Assembly: GCA_028284225.1 (NCBI GenBank)
Contig: JANQSD010000013.1
Location: forward strand, 262,422-326,421
Direction: 5' to 3'
DNA length: 64,000 bases
DNA from: Arenicellales bacterium
Lineage (GTDB): Bacteria; Pseudomonadota; Gammaproteobacteria; Arenicellales; JAHEKD01
Positions 50,299 through 58,779 of the stretch are shown here, piece by piece. The position numbers and the translations under genes are program-made. The first letter of the stretch is position 1. The number at the start of each line of letters is the position of its first letter. The notes beneath the pieces are model-generated. The model was given only the letters and a program-made list of their open reading frames with translations. It was not told the DNA's origin and searched no databases.

Positions 50299-52215
50299 AT
50301 GTCAAGTAGTAACTTGAAATCATTATCAATTGCAATAGCTTTGGCCATTGGGTTTACAAGCCAGGTTTCTTATGGTTCAGCTTGCAGTGACAGTGCTGAT
50401 CCCACGCGAACTAACCCGGTTAAAGCTAAAAACTTTATGGTATCAGCCGCCCATCCGCTGGCTACTGAAGCGGGCTGTGAAGTTTTGGCAAATGGTGGAA
50501 CAGCTATTGATGCCGCAGTGGCAGTGCAAGCTACATTAACAGTGGTTGAGCCGGAAGCATCAGGCCTTGCCGGCGGTAGCATTATTACCTATTGGGATAA
50601 AGCCAATAAACGGGTGCACTTTTATGAAGGGCTATCAAGGGCACCGGCTGCTGTCACAGATGGATTAAGAACAGCAACTGAAGAAGATGTATTGAACTGC
50701 GGAGTGGATGCATTTACCAGCGCAGTCGAAGTTACCGGCAGAGCCTTTGGTGTGCCGGGAACGGTCAAAGTGTTGGATTTAGTTCATCAATTACACGGAA
50801 ATAAAAACTGGAACGAATTGTTTGAGGAAAGCATCGTGCTGGCCGAAGGTGGTTTTCCAATGCCTCAGTATATGAATACTGTTTTGGGTGAGAGCACTCG
50901 AGGATTGGAGCGCTGTCAATATACTGATTTGCGTAATCGCTATTGTGACGGAGATACGCCTAAACCGGTTGGGACGACCTTATTTAATCCAGAGTTAGCT
51001 CAAGTATTAAGAGAAGTGCGTGATGGTGGGGCAGATGCTTTTTATGACCCTCAAGGCACTATCGCACCAGCAATCCTAGATCGAATCACACAAGGTCAAT
51101 GTAAGCCAGCTCACGATGCGAACGGACCGGCAATGATTCCAAGCCTGATGACGCTTGACGATTTTGCAAATTATGAAGCACGCGAGCGCGATCCTATTTG
51201 TGATACTGTGTTCGGGCATACAATCTGTAGTTCCGCGCCGCCTGCATTCGGCGGTACAGCTGTGATTTATATGCTTAAACTTATGGAGCGTGGTGGAATA
51301 AAGTGGATGTCGCCCAATTCAGCTGAATACTATCACCTGGCAATAGAATCAAGCCGCCTGACACAATGGGATCGTCGTGAGTACATTGGAGACCCGGACT
51401 ACAACTATATTCCAGTTAATGGCTTGTTGGATAAACAGTATTTAAAATCAAGATTTGAACTATTCTCTCCATTTAGTTCAGTCAATCCTATTGTGTTTGG
51501 CAATCCACCTCGTGGAAAGAAAATTAAGCGTAAGCGTCGTCAGCACCAATATTACGATTATGGCTACGGCTATGATTATCCTTACTACCACAACGCTAAC
51601 GACTTAACCGAAGATAATGATATGACCAGTCATATCTCTATAGTCGACAGGTATGGCAACGCTTTGTCCATGACCACAACAAACAATACTACTTTTGGTT
51701 CACAAATGGAGGCTAGGGGTATTGCGCTGAATAATGTTCAATCAAACTTCACTCGCCTCGATTCAATTTCCCCTGGTAAACCTGTCAATATTATGGAGTC
51801 AATGAAAAAAGCCCGCACTTCAACGGCACCGACACTGGTGTTCGATAGAAAAGGCCGTTTAAAACTGGTTGTTGGTGCAGCCGGTGGTGGTCCTATTCCT
51901 GATTATGTAGCCCAAACAATCATGGGAGTCATATTACATGGTCTGGATCCTCAAAATGCTATAAATCAAGGCCACTTTAGCGGGCAGGGCTTGACCAGCA
52001 ACTGTGCAGGAGAAATCGGTGCACGCTCAGAGCTTGAAGAAAACACCAGCGCAGCCGATTTTGAAACAGCTTTAAGCGGACTGGGACACCCCTGTCTGCG
52101 ATCAGGTCGATTACGAAGTGGTTTAACCGCAATCGAGGTTAACCATCGAAGCCGTAGAGCTAAATTGCTGGGCGGTGCTGACCCACGCAGGGACGGCGTG
52201 GCCATGGGTTTATGA
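50299..52215 (+). CDS. Gamma-glutamyltransferase 2 (divergent paralogue)
   Basis: A second exported Ntn-hydrolase of the gamma-glutamyltransferase family, 638 residues with a signal peptide (L-S-I-A-I-A-L-A-I-G-F-T-S-Q-V-S-Y-G). It is clearly homologous to gene 1 over V-V-E-P-E-A-S-G-L-A-G-G and the catalytic segment, where the nucleophile is probably Thr443 in M-T-S-H-I-S-I-V. The second residue differs from the usual T-T-H. Immediately before the site is an unusual insertion of about 35 residues: basic (K-K-I-K-R-K-R-R), then Tyr-rich (Y-Y-D-Y-G-Y-G-Y-D-Y). Many Cys suggest disulfides. Substrate may differ from that of gene 1. Ribosome site AAGGAG. Confidence 0.85.
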   Translation: MSSSNLKSLSIAIALAIGFTSQVSYGSACSDSADPTRTNPVKAKNFMVSAAHPLATEAGCEVLANGGTAIDAAVAVQATLTVVEPEASGLAGGSIITYWDKANKRVHFYEGLSRAPAAVTDGLRTATEEDVLNCGVDAFTSAVEVTGRAFGVPGTVKVLDLVHQLHGNKNWNELFEESIVLAEGGFPMPQYMNTVLGESTRGLERCQYTDLRNRYCDGDTPKPVGTTLFNPELAQVLREVRDGGADAFYDPQGTIAPAILDRITQGQCKPAHDANGPAMIPSLMTLDDFANYEARERDPICDTVFGHTICSSAPPAFGGTAVIYMLKLMERGGIKWMSPNSAEYYHLAIESSRLTQWDRREYIGDPDYNYIPVNGLLDKQYLKSRFELFSPFSSVNPIVFGNPPRGKKIKRKRRQHQYYDYGYGYDYPYYHNANDLTEDNDMTSHISIVDRYGNALSMTTTNNTTFGSQMEARGIALNNVQSNFTRLDSISPGKPVNIMESMKKARTSTAPTLVFDRKGRLKLVVGAAGGGPIPDYVAQTIMGVILHGLDPQNAINQGHFSGQGLTSNCAGEIGARSELEENTSAADFETALSGLGHPCLRSGRLRSGLTAIEVNHRSRRAKLLGGADPRRDGVAMGL

Positions 52216-52218
52216 TTT

Positions 52219-52267
52219 GTTCATCCTCCTGATGAACTCTGGATAGGGTTGGTTTGATCCTATCCAG
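52219..52267 (+). terminator. Two consecutive hairpins after gamma-glutamyltransferase 2
   Basis: GTTCATC-ctcct-GATGAAC (52219-52237) is followed by CTGGATAGG (52239-52247) and its complement CCTATCCAG (52259-52267). The second is followed by ATCTTTAACTTT, a modest T-rich tail. It separates the enzyme gene from the binding-protein gene that starts at 52303. It could be a partial terminator or mRNA-stabilising structure. Confidence 0.55.
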
Positions 52268-52302
52268 ATCTTTAACTTTCAAGTAAAAATGAGGTAAATA
52301 AA

Positions 52303-53259
52303 ATGAAACGTTTGGCAATTGCAGCGGTAACAGCCGGTGTCTTATGCACCGGAACCACTCAGGCAGAAACATTCGTGACCATCGGAACCGGTGGCCAAAC
52401 TGGGGTTTATTACGCCGTTGGTCAATCTATTTGTAAATTAGTCAACCGTGGTGGGGAAGAGCACAATATTAAATGCACAGCGCCTTCGACAGGTGGATCA
52501 GTCGCCAATCTGAATGCGATTAAGGTCGGTGAGATGGATATGGGTGTAGCTCAGTCAGACTGGCAGTATCATGCTTATAATGGGACGAGTAAATTTGAAG
52601 ATCAAGGCGCCAATGGTGATCTCCGTGCCGTATTTTCGGTTCACCCAGAGCCTTTCACTGTTGTAGCACGAGCGGATTCCGGCATCGAAACGTTTGCCGA
52701 TTTAAAAGGCAAGCGAGTCAATATCGGTAATCCGGGTTCCGGTTCACGCGGCACTATGGAAGTAGTGATGAATGCGTTGGGCTGGACTAAGGATGATTTT
52801 TCGTTGGCAGCGGAATTAAAGTCTGCTGAGCAAGCTGCAGCGATGTGCGATAACAACGTTGATGCCATCGTTTTTACCGTCGGGCATCCAAGTGGAACGA
52901 TCAAAGAAGCGACCACATCGTGCGATGCAAAGTTGATTCCGGTCACTGGAGCAGAAGTGGATACACTAGCTAGTGAGAACGATTATTACGCCAAAGCCAT
53001 CATTCCTGGCGGTATGTACAACGGTACTGATACTGATACAGAAACGTTTGGTGTAGGCGCCACATTTGTGTCATCGACTAATACCGATGAAGAAACCATT
53101 TATCAAATCGTCAAAGCTGTATTCGATAATTTTGATCGCTTTAAAAAACTTCATCCGGCTTTTGCTAACCTGAAAGAAGAAGACATGATTGTTAATAATT
53201 TATCTGCACCTTTGCATGATGGTGCTGCTCGCTACTACAAAGAAAGAGGCTGGCTGTAA
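52303..53259 (+). CDS. TAXI-family TRAP solute-binding protein
   Basis: Periplasmic binding protein of the TRAP-associated extracytoplasmic immunogenic family, 318 residues. A signal peptide (K-R-L-A-I-A-A-V-T-A-G-V-L-C-T-G) ends T-Q-A, followed by T-I-G-T-G-G-Q-T-G-V-Y-Y, the TAXI signature. Known members bind glutamate or related carboxylates with the TRAP-TAXI fused membrane subunit. No such membrane gene lies in the window, so the protein is an orphan here. It lies downstream of two gamma-glutamyltransferases, which would release glutamate in the periplasm. This supports a glutamate/amino-acid uptake role by inference. Confidence 0.88.
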   Translation: MKRLAIAAVTAGVLCTGTTQAETFVTIGTGGQTGVYYAVGQSICKLVNRGGEEHNIKCTAPSTGGSVANLNAIKVGEMDMGVAQSDWQYHAYNGTSKFEDQGANGDLRAVFSVHPEPFTVVARADSGIETFADLKGKRVNIGNPGSGSRGTMEVVMNALGWTKDDFSLAAELKSAEQAAAMCDNNVDAIVFTVGHPSGTIKEATTSCDAKLIPVTGAEVDTLASENDYYAKAIIPGGMYNGTDTDTETFGVGATFVSSTNTDEETIYQIVKAVFDNFDRFKKLHPAFANLKEEDMIVNNLSAPLHDGAARYYKERGWL

Positions 53260-53282
53260 GACAACTATTTTAAAATTATTTT

Positions 53283-53319
53283 AGTAAATGGAGGGCTTAG
53301 CAGCTCTCCATTTACTTTT
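53283..53319 (+). terminator. Rho-independent terminator after the TAXI gene
   Basis: An 11-base stem, AGTAAATGGAG (53283-53293) and CTCCATTTACT (53306-53316), with a 12-base loop is followed directly by further T residues to 53319. Because of its stem-loop plus T-run, this is the most terminator-like structure in the window. It closes the gamma-glutamyltransferase/TAXI transcript before the next gene. Confidence 0.8.
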
Positions 53320-53383
53320 GAGATAAACAAAAATACAGTGTTATTATTCATGCAGACAATCAACGCGAAAGAGGGCCAATAAA

Positions 53384-54655
53384 TTGAGTTTTCATCATCA
53401 AATATTAAATCAGTTACTAGTCGATGAAATTGTAACTCCCGAGTTAACAGCAATCGGGGTGATGGATTTTGATGGGCTTGAATTAACTGTTAAACAGCTG
53501 CTTGAAGCATTTCCTGATAACTTTAAACATACGTTTGCAGTCAAAGCGAATGGTTTGCTGTCGGTACTCAAGAAGCTTAAGGAATCGGGCATGGGAGCAG
53601 AAGTTGCAAGCCCTGGCGAATTGACTTTAGCTCTAAAAGCAGATTTTGATATTAATGATATTATTTTTGACTCACCGGCTAAGACCCAAGCTGATTTACG
53701 CGTTTGCTTGAGTCAAAATATTTCTCTCAATATCGATAATCTCCAAGAATTAGCCCGGCTTGATGAGTTGATAAAAGGGTTTCCGGATACAAAATCGTTT
53801 GTTGGTTTTAGAGTAAATCCTCAAATCGGTTCAGGTGGTATTAGTTCAACCAGCACAGCTACTCAGACTTCAAAATTCGGTTATCCATTAGCTGATGGAA
53901 ATAATTACCAGCAATTAATTGAGATTTATAAACAACGCCCCTGGTTGAGGTCGATTCACACTCATACTGGTTCTCAGGGTTGCCCCTTAGAGTTAATGGC
54001 CAAGGGGATTAAAGTGATAACGGAATTGGCTGAGAGAATTAATGACAGTGTTGGGCAGCAACAAATCACACGAATTGATATAGGTGGCGGCTTACCTGTC
54101 AATTTTTCCTCAGATGAAATCAAGCCGACTTTCTCTGAATATGCTGATTTATTGAAGCAAGAGGTTCCTCTATTATTCACTGACAAGTATCAGGTTAAAA
54201 CAGAGTTTGGCCGGGCGGTGGCGGCTAAAAATGGATTTATCCTCACTCGTGTTGAATACACGAAACAATCTGGCGATCGGCACATTGCGATTACTCATGC
54301 TGGCGCGCAAATTATTACTCGTACTGCATTCTTACCCCAGTCCTGGCCGATTAGAGTTACTGGATTTACATCTGATGGTGAAATTAAAACTGAAAATCCA
54401 GTCACGACCGATGTCGCAGGCCCATGTTGTTTTGCGGCGGATTTAATTACCAAGGAAAAATCGCTACCTAAGCTAGAACAAAATGATTATGTAATGGTGC
54501 ATGATACAGGCGCTTATTATTTTAGTAACCATTTTGACTATAACAGTTTGCCTCGAGTGGCTGTTTATAGTGCTCAAAAACATGATACAAAAATAAAATT
54601 AAACTGTATTCGAAAACCTGAAACACTCGACACAGTAGTGGCAAACATGTCCTAG
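53384..54655 (+). CDS. PLP fold-type III decarboxylase (diaminopimelate decarboxylase-like)
   Basis: A 423-residue pyridoxal-phosphate enzyme of the alanine-racemase-fold decarboxylase family (DapDC/ornithine decarboxylase-like). The PLP Lys is probably Lys54 in F-A-V-K-A-N. Other motifs: T-H-T-G-S-Q, I-D-I-G-G-G-L-P (phosphate loop), E-F-G-R-A-V (PLP ring) and the active-site Cys in A-G-P-C-C-F-A-A-D. It decarboxylates an amino acid, but whether diaminopimelate, arginine or another is not readable. TTG start. It ends with five consecutive in-frame TAG codons (54653-54667). It is convergent with the MocR gene. Confidence 0.85.
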   Translation: MSFHHQILNQLLVDEIVTPELTAIGVMDFDGLELTVKQLLEAFPDNFKHTFAVKANGLLSVLKKLKESGMGAEVASPGELTLALKADFDINDIIFDSPAKTQADLRVCLSQNISLNIDNLQELARLDELIKGFPDTKSFVGFRVNPQIGSGGISSTSTATQTSKFGYPLADGNNYQQLIEIYKQRPWLRSIHTHTGSQGCPLELMAKGIKVITELAERINDSVGQQQITRIDIGGGLPVNFSSDEIKPTFSEYADLLKQEVPLLFTDKYQVKTEFGRAVAAKNGFILTRVEYTKQSGDRHIAITHAGAQIITRTAFLPQSWPIRVTGFTSDGEIKTENPVTTDVAGPCCFAADLITKEKSLPKLEQNDYVMVHDTGAYYFSNHFDYNSLPRVAVYSAQKHDTKIKLNCIRKPETLDTVVANMS

Positions 54656-54754
54656 TAGTAGTAGTAGATCTGAATCAAGTCAATTTGGGCAATCAAAATT
54701 CCATTAAAACAGATTAACAAGGGCTTTAAATACCCGTAAAAAGTAGATTTAGTG

Positions 54755-56233
54755 TCATTGTAATAATTGATCGACGTTTTTTGCTAATACTGAAATACCT
54801 TCATTAATTAACGAACTTTTTATTGAGGAATAGCCAAGGCGCAAATAATTATTTTTAATATCATCTATGAACATTGAAACACCAGGCTCAAAGTAGACAC
54901 CTTCAGGCATGCATTTTTGTTGAAGTAATTCCGTGTCAATTTTTTTATTTAGCTTTACCCAAAAACTGCCTCCGCCATAAGAAGGGGGAGTACTACATTG
55001 AGGAAGAAAGTGGTCCAGAGATTCACTCATAATGTTGCTTCGATATTTATATTCTCGTGTTAAACGAGATAAGAATCTATCAAAATATCCTCTTTCCAAG
55101 AACAATGCGACACTTCGTTGATTATTAACAGCCGGGTGCCTTATTAAATGATGCCGAAGTGCTTTCGCCTCTTTTATAAATTCACTATCAGCAACTATAT
55201 ATCCGATTCTTAATCCTGGCAGCAGTGACTTTGACAAACTACCCGTATAAATAACGTTGCCGTATTGATCTAATGCCTTCAAAGCAGGTGGTGGGGTTTC
55301 GTTAAAACTTATTTCTGCTTCGTGATCATCTTCAATAATAAAAATGTCATTATTTTGACTAAGTTTCAATAAGGACTTTCTTCGTCTTAATGGCATTGTA
55401 ACGGTTGATGGAAATTGGTGACTAGGAGTAACGAAAATACTTTTACACTCAAGAAGTTGTTCTGTTATCTTCAGCCCATATCTGTCGATAGGTAACGGCT
55501 TAACGGATATCGATTCCATTAATGCAATATTGGCAACATCTGGATAACCAGGGTTCTCGACTCCAAGTTTGCCTTTTCGGCGAAGTAACATTTTGATAGC
55601 AATAAAAAGCGCTTGCTGCCCGCCGACAGTAATTAACACCTCACTCGGGTGAGCCATCACACCTCTTTTGGAAAGAACGCGTTGTATAAGTTGTTCAATA
55701 AGCATGGGGTCATCAGCGTTCGAAAAATCAGCTGCCCAGTTCTTAACCTCTACAACATTGACTGAATCTCTTAGGCATTCACGCCAGTTTGCAATGGGGA
55801 AAAGGTCGGGATCAACCAAACCACAGATAAAAGGGTATTTAAATCTTACAAGACAATCCTCAGGTTTAGTAATTCGAGGCAGGTCGTAGGTATGATTTTT
55901 AAAGTATCGTTTGAAATCAAACGAATTTTCACGCTTTTTGCTGATCAGTTCAGGAAATTTATCAAAGCCGCCAAATTCAGGATAAATATTCGGATTAATA
56001 TAGTATCCTGATCTATCCTTGCTAAAGATAAATCCATCCTGTTTAAGTGCGGCATAGGCCAAAATTAAAGTATTTAAACTAACGTTTAATTCTGCTGCTA
56101 ATTTTCTAATTGAGGGAAGTGGTTTGTGTAAGGGCAAATTGCGATTAATGATTGCTATAGCAAATTGACGCCGGATTTGTTTTTGCATGCTTTCTGAAGA
56201 AGCACGGTCAATCGTAATCATGTTTTCGTACAT
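54755..56233 (-). CDS. MocR/GntR-type regulator with aminotransferase domain
   Basis: A 492-residue chimeric regulator. The N-terminal GntR winged helix (about residues 15-80; L-P-S-I-R-K-L-A-A-E-L-N-V-S-L-N-T-L) is joined to a fold-type I aminotransferase-like domain. The PLP-binding Lys is Lys335 in T-G-S-L-S-K-S-L-L-P-G-L-R. MocR proteins sense PLP or an amino-acid aldimine. It is divergent from the enoyl-CoA hydratase operon, with a direct/inverted repeat operator between them (56292-56331). It likely controls that operon and perhaps itself. Confidence 0.93.
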   Translation of the reverse strand: MYENMITIDRASSESMQKQIRRQFAIAIINRNLPLHKPLPSIRKLAAELNVSLNTLILAYAALKQDGFIFSKDRSGYYINPNIYPEFGGFDKFPELISKKRENSFDFKRYFKNHTYDLPRITKPEDCLVRFKYPFICGLVDPDLFPIANWRECLRDSVNVVEVKNWAADFSNADDPMLIEQLIQRVLSKRGVMAHPSEVLITVGGQQALFIAIKMLLRRKGKLGVENPGYPDVANIALMESISVKPLPIDRYGLKITEQLLECKSIFVTPSHQFPSTVTMPLRRRKSLLKLSQNNDIFIIEDDHEAEISFNETPPPALKALDQYGNVIYTGSLSKSLLPGLRIGYIVADSEFIKEAKALRHHLIRHPAVNNQRSVALFLERGYFDRFLSRLTREYKYRSNIMSESLDHFLPQCSTPPSYGGGSFWVKLNKKIDTELLQQKCMPEGVYFEPGVSMFIDDIKNNYLRLGYSSIKSSLINEGISVLAKNVDQLLQ

Positions 56234-56291
56234 ATCAAAATCCTCACTAGAACACTTATGTGATATTTGAATCGTCTTCCACGAATTATTA

Positions 56292-56331
56292 ACTGTAACT
56301 ATATCTAAACGTGACTGTAACTACCAGTTAC
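56292..56331. promoter_or_regulatory. Probable MocR operator: ACTGTAACT repeats
   Basis: ACTGTAACT occurs at 56292-56300 and 56314-56322, a 22-base period (two turns). The second copy also forms an inverted repeat, GTAACT-acc-AGTTAC (56317-56331). Direct repeats plus an inverted half-site are characteristic of GabR/PdxR-type MocR operators. They lie between the divergent MocR and enoyl-CoA hydratase genes. TATAGT at 56345-56350 could be the -10 of the catabolic operon, with the operator covering its -35. Confidence 0.65.
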
Positions 56332-56413
56332 TAATTCCAACTTGTATAGTTTTTCTTCAATAAATTAAAGAAATTATTTCTTTGAAATTTTACTTCTTGA
56401 AGATTGGAACGGA

Positions 56414-57154
56414 ATGATCAAATTTGAAATAGACGAAAAAGTGGCACGAATAACACTAAATCGTCCAGAAAAGCGAAATGCGATGAACAGGCAAATGCTG
56501 GAACAATTAAACGACACATTTACCGCTATCGACAATACCAAAGGTGTAAATGCAATTGTAATAAAGGCCACAGATCCATCATTTTGTGCTGGAAGTGATT
56601 TGAAACAACTTGGGGGAATGACACTTGAGGAAATGTGTATTTTAGAAGCAGAAAAGGCTGCTTTTCTACGGCGTATTTCACTCACGGTGAAACCGGTTAT
56701 CGCATCGGTTCAAGGATATGCAATTGGAGGGGGGGCATTTCTGGCTGCGGTATGTGATGTTGTCGTAGCAACTCAATCTTCTCATTTTCAATGTGTTGAG
56801 GTGCCGAATGGGTGGATATCTCCATGGGGATTCCATGCGCTAAGCGCACGCCTTTCCCCTCGTGCAACCCAACGATTAGCCTGGGGGTATGAACCCATCA
56901 GAGGGGAGGAAGCTTATCACTTAGGCCTCGCAGATTATGTAGTAGCTGAAAGCGAACTATCCAGTAAGACTGAAGAGGTTGCAGAGCAATTGGCTAATTT
57001 ACCTTCTATTTCCGTTTCAGCGACGAAACGATTCTGTATGGAAGATACCTTAAGCACGGCAGAAGCGCAGGATGCAAAATTAAATGCTCTTTTTTATGAT
57101 CATTGCCAACAGGAAGCGGCAAAGAAAACATTGAATAAATTTTTCTCTAAATGA
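56414..57154 (+). CDS. Enoyl-CoA hydratase/isomerase-family protein
   Basis: Crotonase-fold enzyme of 246 residues, first gene of a catabolic operon. The N-terminal A-R-I-T-L-N-R-P-E-K-R-N-A-M segment and the oxyanion-hole loops S-F-C-A-G-S-D-L-K and A-I-G-G-G-A-F-L identify the family. Such enzymes hydrate, isomerise or hydrolyse CoA thioesters; the exact reaction is not readable because catalytic acids vary. It is followed after 15 bases by a CoA-transferase, consistent with CoA activation followed by modification of a carboxylate. Probably under MocR control. Confidence 0.88.
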   Translation: MIKFEIDEKVARITLNRPEKRNAMNRQMLEQLNDTFTAIDNTKGVNAIVIKATDPSFCAGSDLKQLGGMTLEEMCILEAEKAAFLRRISLTVKPVIASVQGYAIGGGAFLAAVCDVVVATQSSHFQCVEVPNGWISPWGFHALSARLSPRATQRLAWGYEPIRGEEAYHLGLADYVVAESELSSKTEEVAEQLANLPSISVSATKRFCMEDTLSTAEAQDAKLNALFYDHCQQEAAKKTLNKFFSK

Positions 57155-57169
57155 GCATAAGGAATACTC

Positions 57170-58753
57170 ATGACTAAGTTTTGTTCGCTTCACGAATCAA
57201 TAGCCGATATTGATAACAGTGCAACGATTGCGACAGTAGGTGTAATAGGATGGATTACACCTGACGCAATATTGAAAGCAATAGCAGATCAGTTTAATAG
57301 TGCTGGTAGTCCAAACCAACTGACGGCGTATGTACCTTGTGGTACTGGTGATGGCGGTTATATACCCGGAATGGATCATCTTGCAAAAAAAGGACTTCTA
57401 AAACGCATTATTGCCGGCTCATATATACATGGGGCTCACCCCGAGACCGGTAAAAAACCTCATCTATTAAATATGTTGTATAACCATGAGGTCGAAGGTT
57501 ACAGCTGGCCCATAGCAGCCTCAATGCACTGGTTACGAGAAGTGGCTCGTAAAAGTCCGGGTTATCTAACAAAAACAGGAATTGGCACCTACGTAGATCC
57601 CGATGTGGATGGCGGAAAATTTACCAATTGCTGCGAAGAAGATCTTGTTGAGAAAATAAAATTTAAAGGTGAAGATTATTTATTTTATCCAACCTTTGAT
57701 CTTGATTTCGGTATCATTCGTGCCACCAGCGCTGACAGTAACGGTAACTTATCATTTGAGAACGAAGCGCTTTTGTCTTCAAACATTGCAATTGCAATTG
57801 CGGTAAAAGCGTGTGGCGGTCAAGTTATTGCCCAAGTAGAAAAGAAAGTAGAACTGGGTACTCGTGCAGTTGGCGATGTGAAATTACCCGGTATATTTGT
57901 TGACAAAATCGTTGTTGTCGAAGATCAAAGGTTTGTAACAGGTATTGATCGAGTAGACCCGCACTTTTTAGGTTTAAAGCGACAACCCGTCAATGAACTC
58001 CCCAAAGCCAAAGCGGGCATAAGTAAAATTATTGCTGCACGTGCTGCTCAGGAGGTGCGTAAGCACGAGCTTTCGATTTTTGGGTTCGGTGCATCGGGAG
58101 ATATTCCAATAGTCATGGCCGAACAAGGATTGTTCGATGATGATCAACTTTACGATTATTGCTTTACCACAGAGCATGGTCCATATGGTGGTGTGGTAAT
58201 GCCTGGTTGGGTGTTTTCGGCCAATGTGAATCCTGAAGCCCTGTTAGATGGAATTTCCCAATTCGACGTAATTGAAGGTGGATTGTGTAAATTTTGTTCA
58301 TTGTCTTTTGCTGAATTCGATCAGCGCGGTTCTGTCAACGTAAGTCAATTTGGAAAGTCGTATCCCGGTTCTGGAGGATTTGTCAATATTGCCCATAATG
58401 CAGAGCGCATCATCTTCACCGGATCTTTCACCACTGTTGGACTACGCACATCAGTTAAAGATGGAAAACTAAACATCACAACTGATGGAAAGATACATAA
58501 GTTTGTGGAGCAAGTACAAAGTATTACGTACTTGGTTCAAGAGGGTGTTACCAAGCGCAATCAAGATATCACGGTGGTTACAGAACGAGCCGTTTTTAAA
58601 GTTAAAGAAGGGGGCTTGTGTTTGATCGAAATTGCACCCGGTGTTGATCTTGAAAAAGATATTCTTCGGCAAATGGATTTCAAACCAGTTGAAATCCTCG
58701 ATCCTTTGCCATTAATGGATCCATCATTTTTCATTGAAGAATATGTCGAATAA
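57170..58753 (+). CDS. Family I CoA-transferase (propionate CoA-transferase-like, fused alpha/beta)
   Basis: A 527-residue CoA-transferase with both halves fused, as in propionate CoA-transferases and related acyl-CoA:carboxylate transferases. The probable catalytic Glu is Glu335 in T-T-E-H-G-P-Y-G-G, although the usual E-S-G or E-N-G here reads E-H-G. The N-terminal G-T-G-D-G-G-Y and the C-terminal P-G-V-D-L-E-K-D-I are also typical. It would activate an incoming carboxylate with CoA from acetyl-CoA or another donor. Its neighbours are an enoyl-CoA hydratase upstream and an FAD oxidoreductase 26 bases downstream. Confidence 0.87.
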   Translation: MTKFCSLHESIADIDNSATIATVGVIGWITPDAILKAIADQFNSAGSPNQLTAYVPCGTGDGGYIPGMDHLAKKGLLKRIIAGSYIHGAHPETGKKPHLLNMLYNHEVEGYSWPIAASMHWLREVARKSPGYLTKTGIGTYVDPDVDGGKFTNCCEEDLVEKIKFKGEDYLFYPTFDLDFGIIRATSADSNGNLSFENEALLSSNIAIAIAVKACGGQVIAQVEKKVELGTRAVGDVKLPGIFVDKIVVVEDQRFVTGIDRVDPHFLGLKRQPVNELPKAKAGISKIIAARAAQEVRKHELSIFGFGASGDIPIVMAEQGLFDDDQLYDYCFTTEHGPYGGVVMPGWVFSANVNPEALLDGISQFDVIEGGLCKFCSLSFAEFDQRGSVNVSQFGKSYPGSGGFVNIAHNAERIIFTGSFTTVGLRTSVKDGKLNITTDGKIHKFVEQVQSITYLVQEGVTKRNQDITVVTERAVFKVKEGGLCLIEIAPGVDLEKDILRQMDFKPVEILDPLPLMDPSFFIEEYVE

Positions 58754-58779
58754 ACAAAATAATTTCTCGCAATAGAGGT

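Noticed and set aside
50299..52215. Second gamma-glutamyltransferase as a pseudogene
   Set aside because: The frame is intact with signal peptide, catalytic Thr region and a strong ribosome site; the odd insertion alone does not make it inactive.
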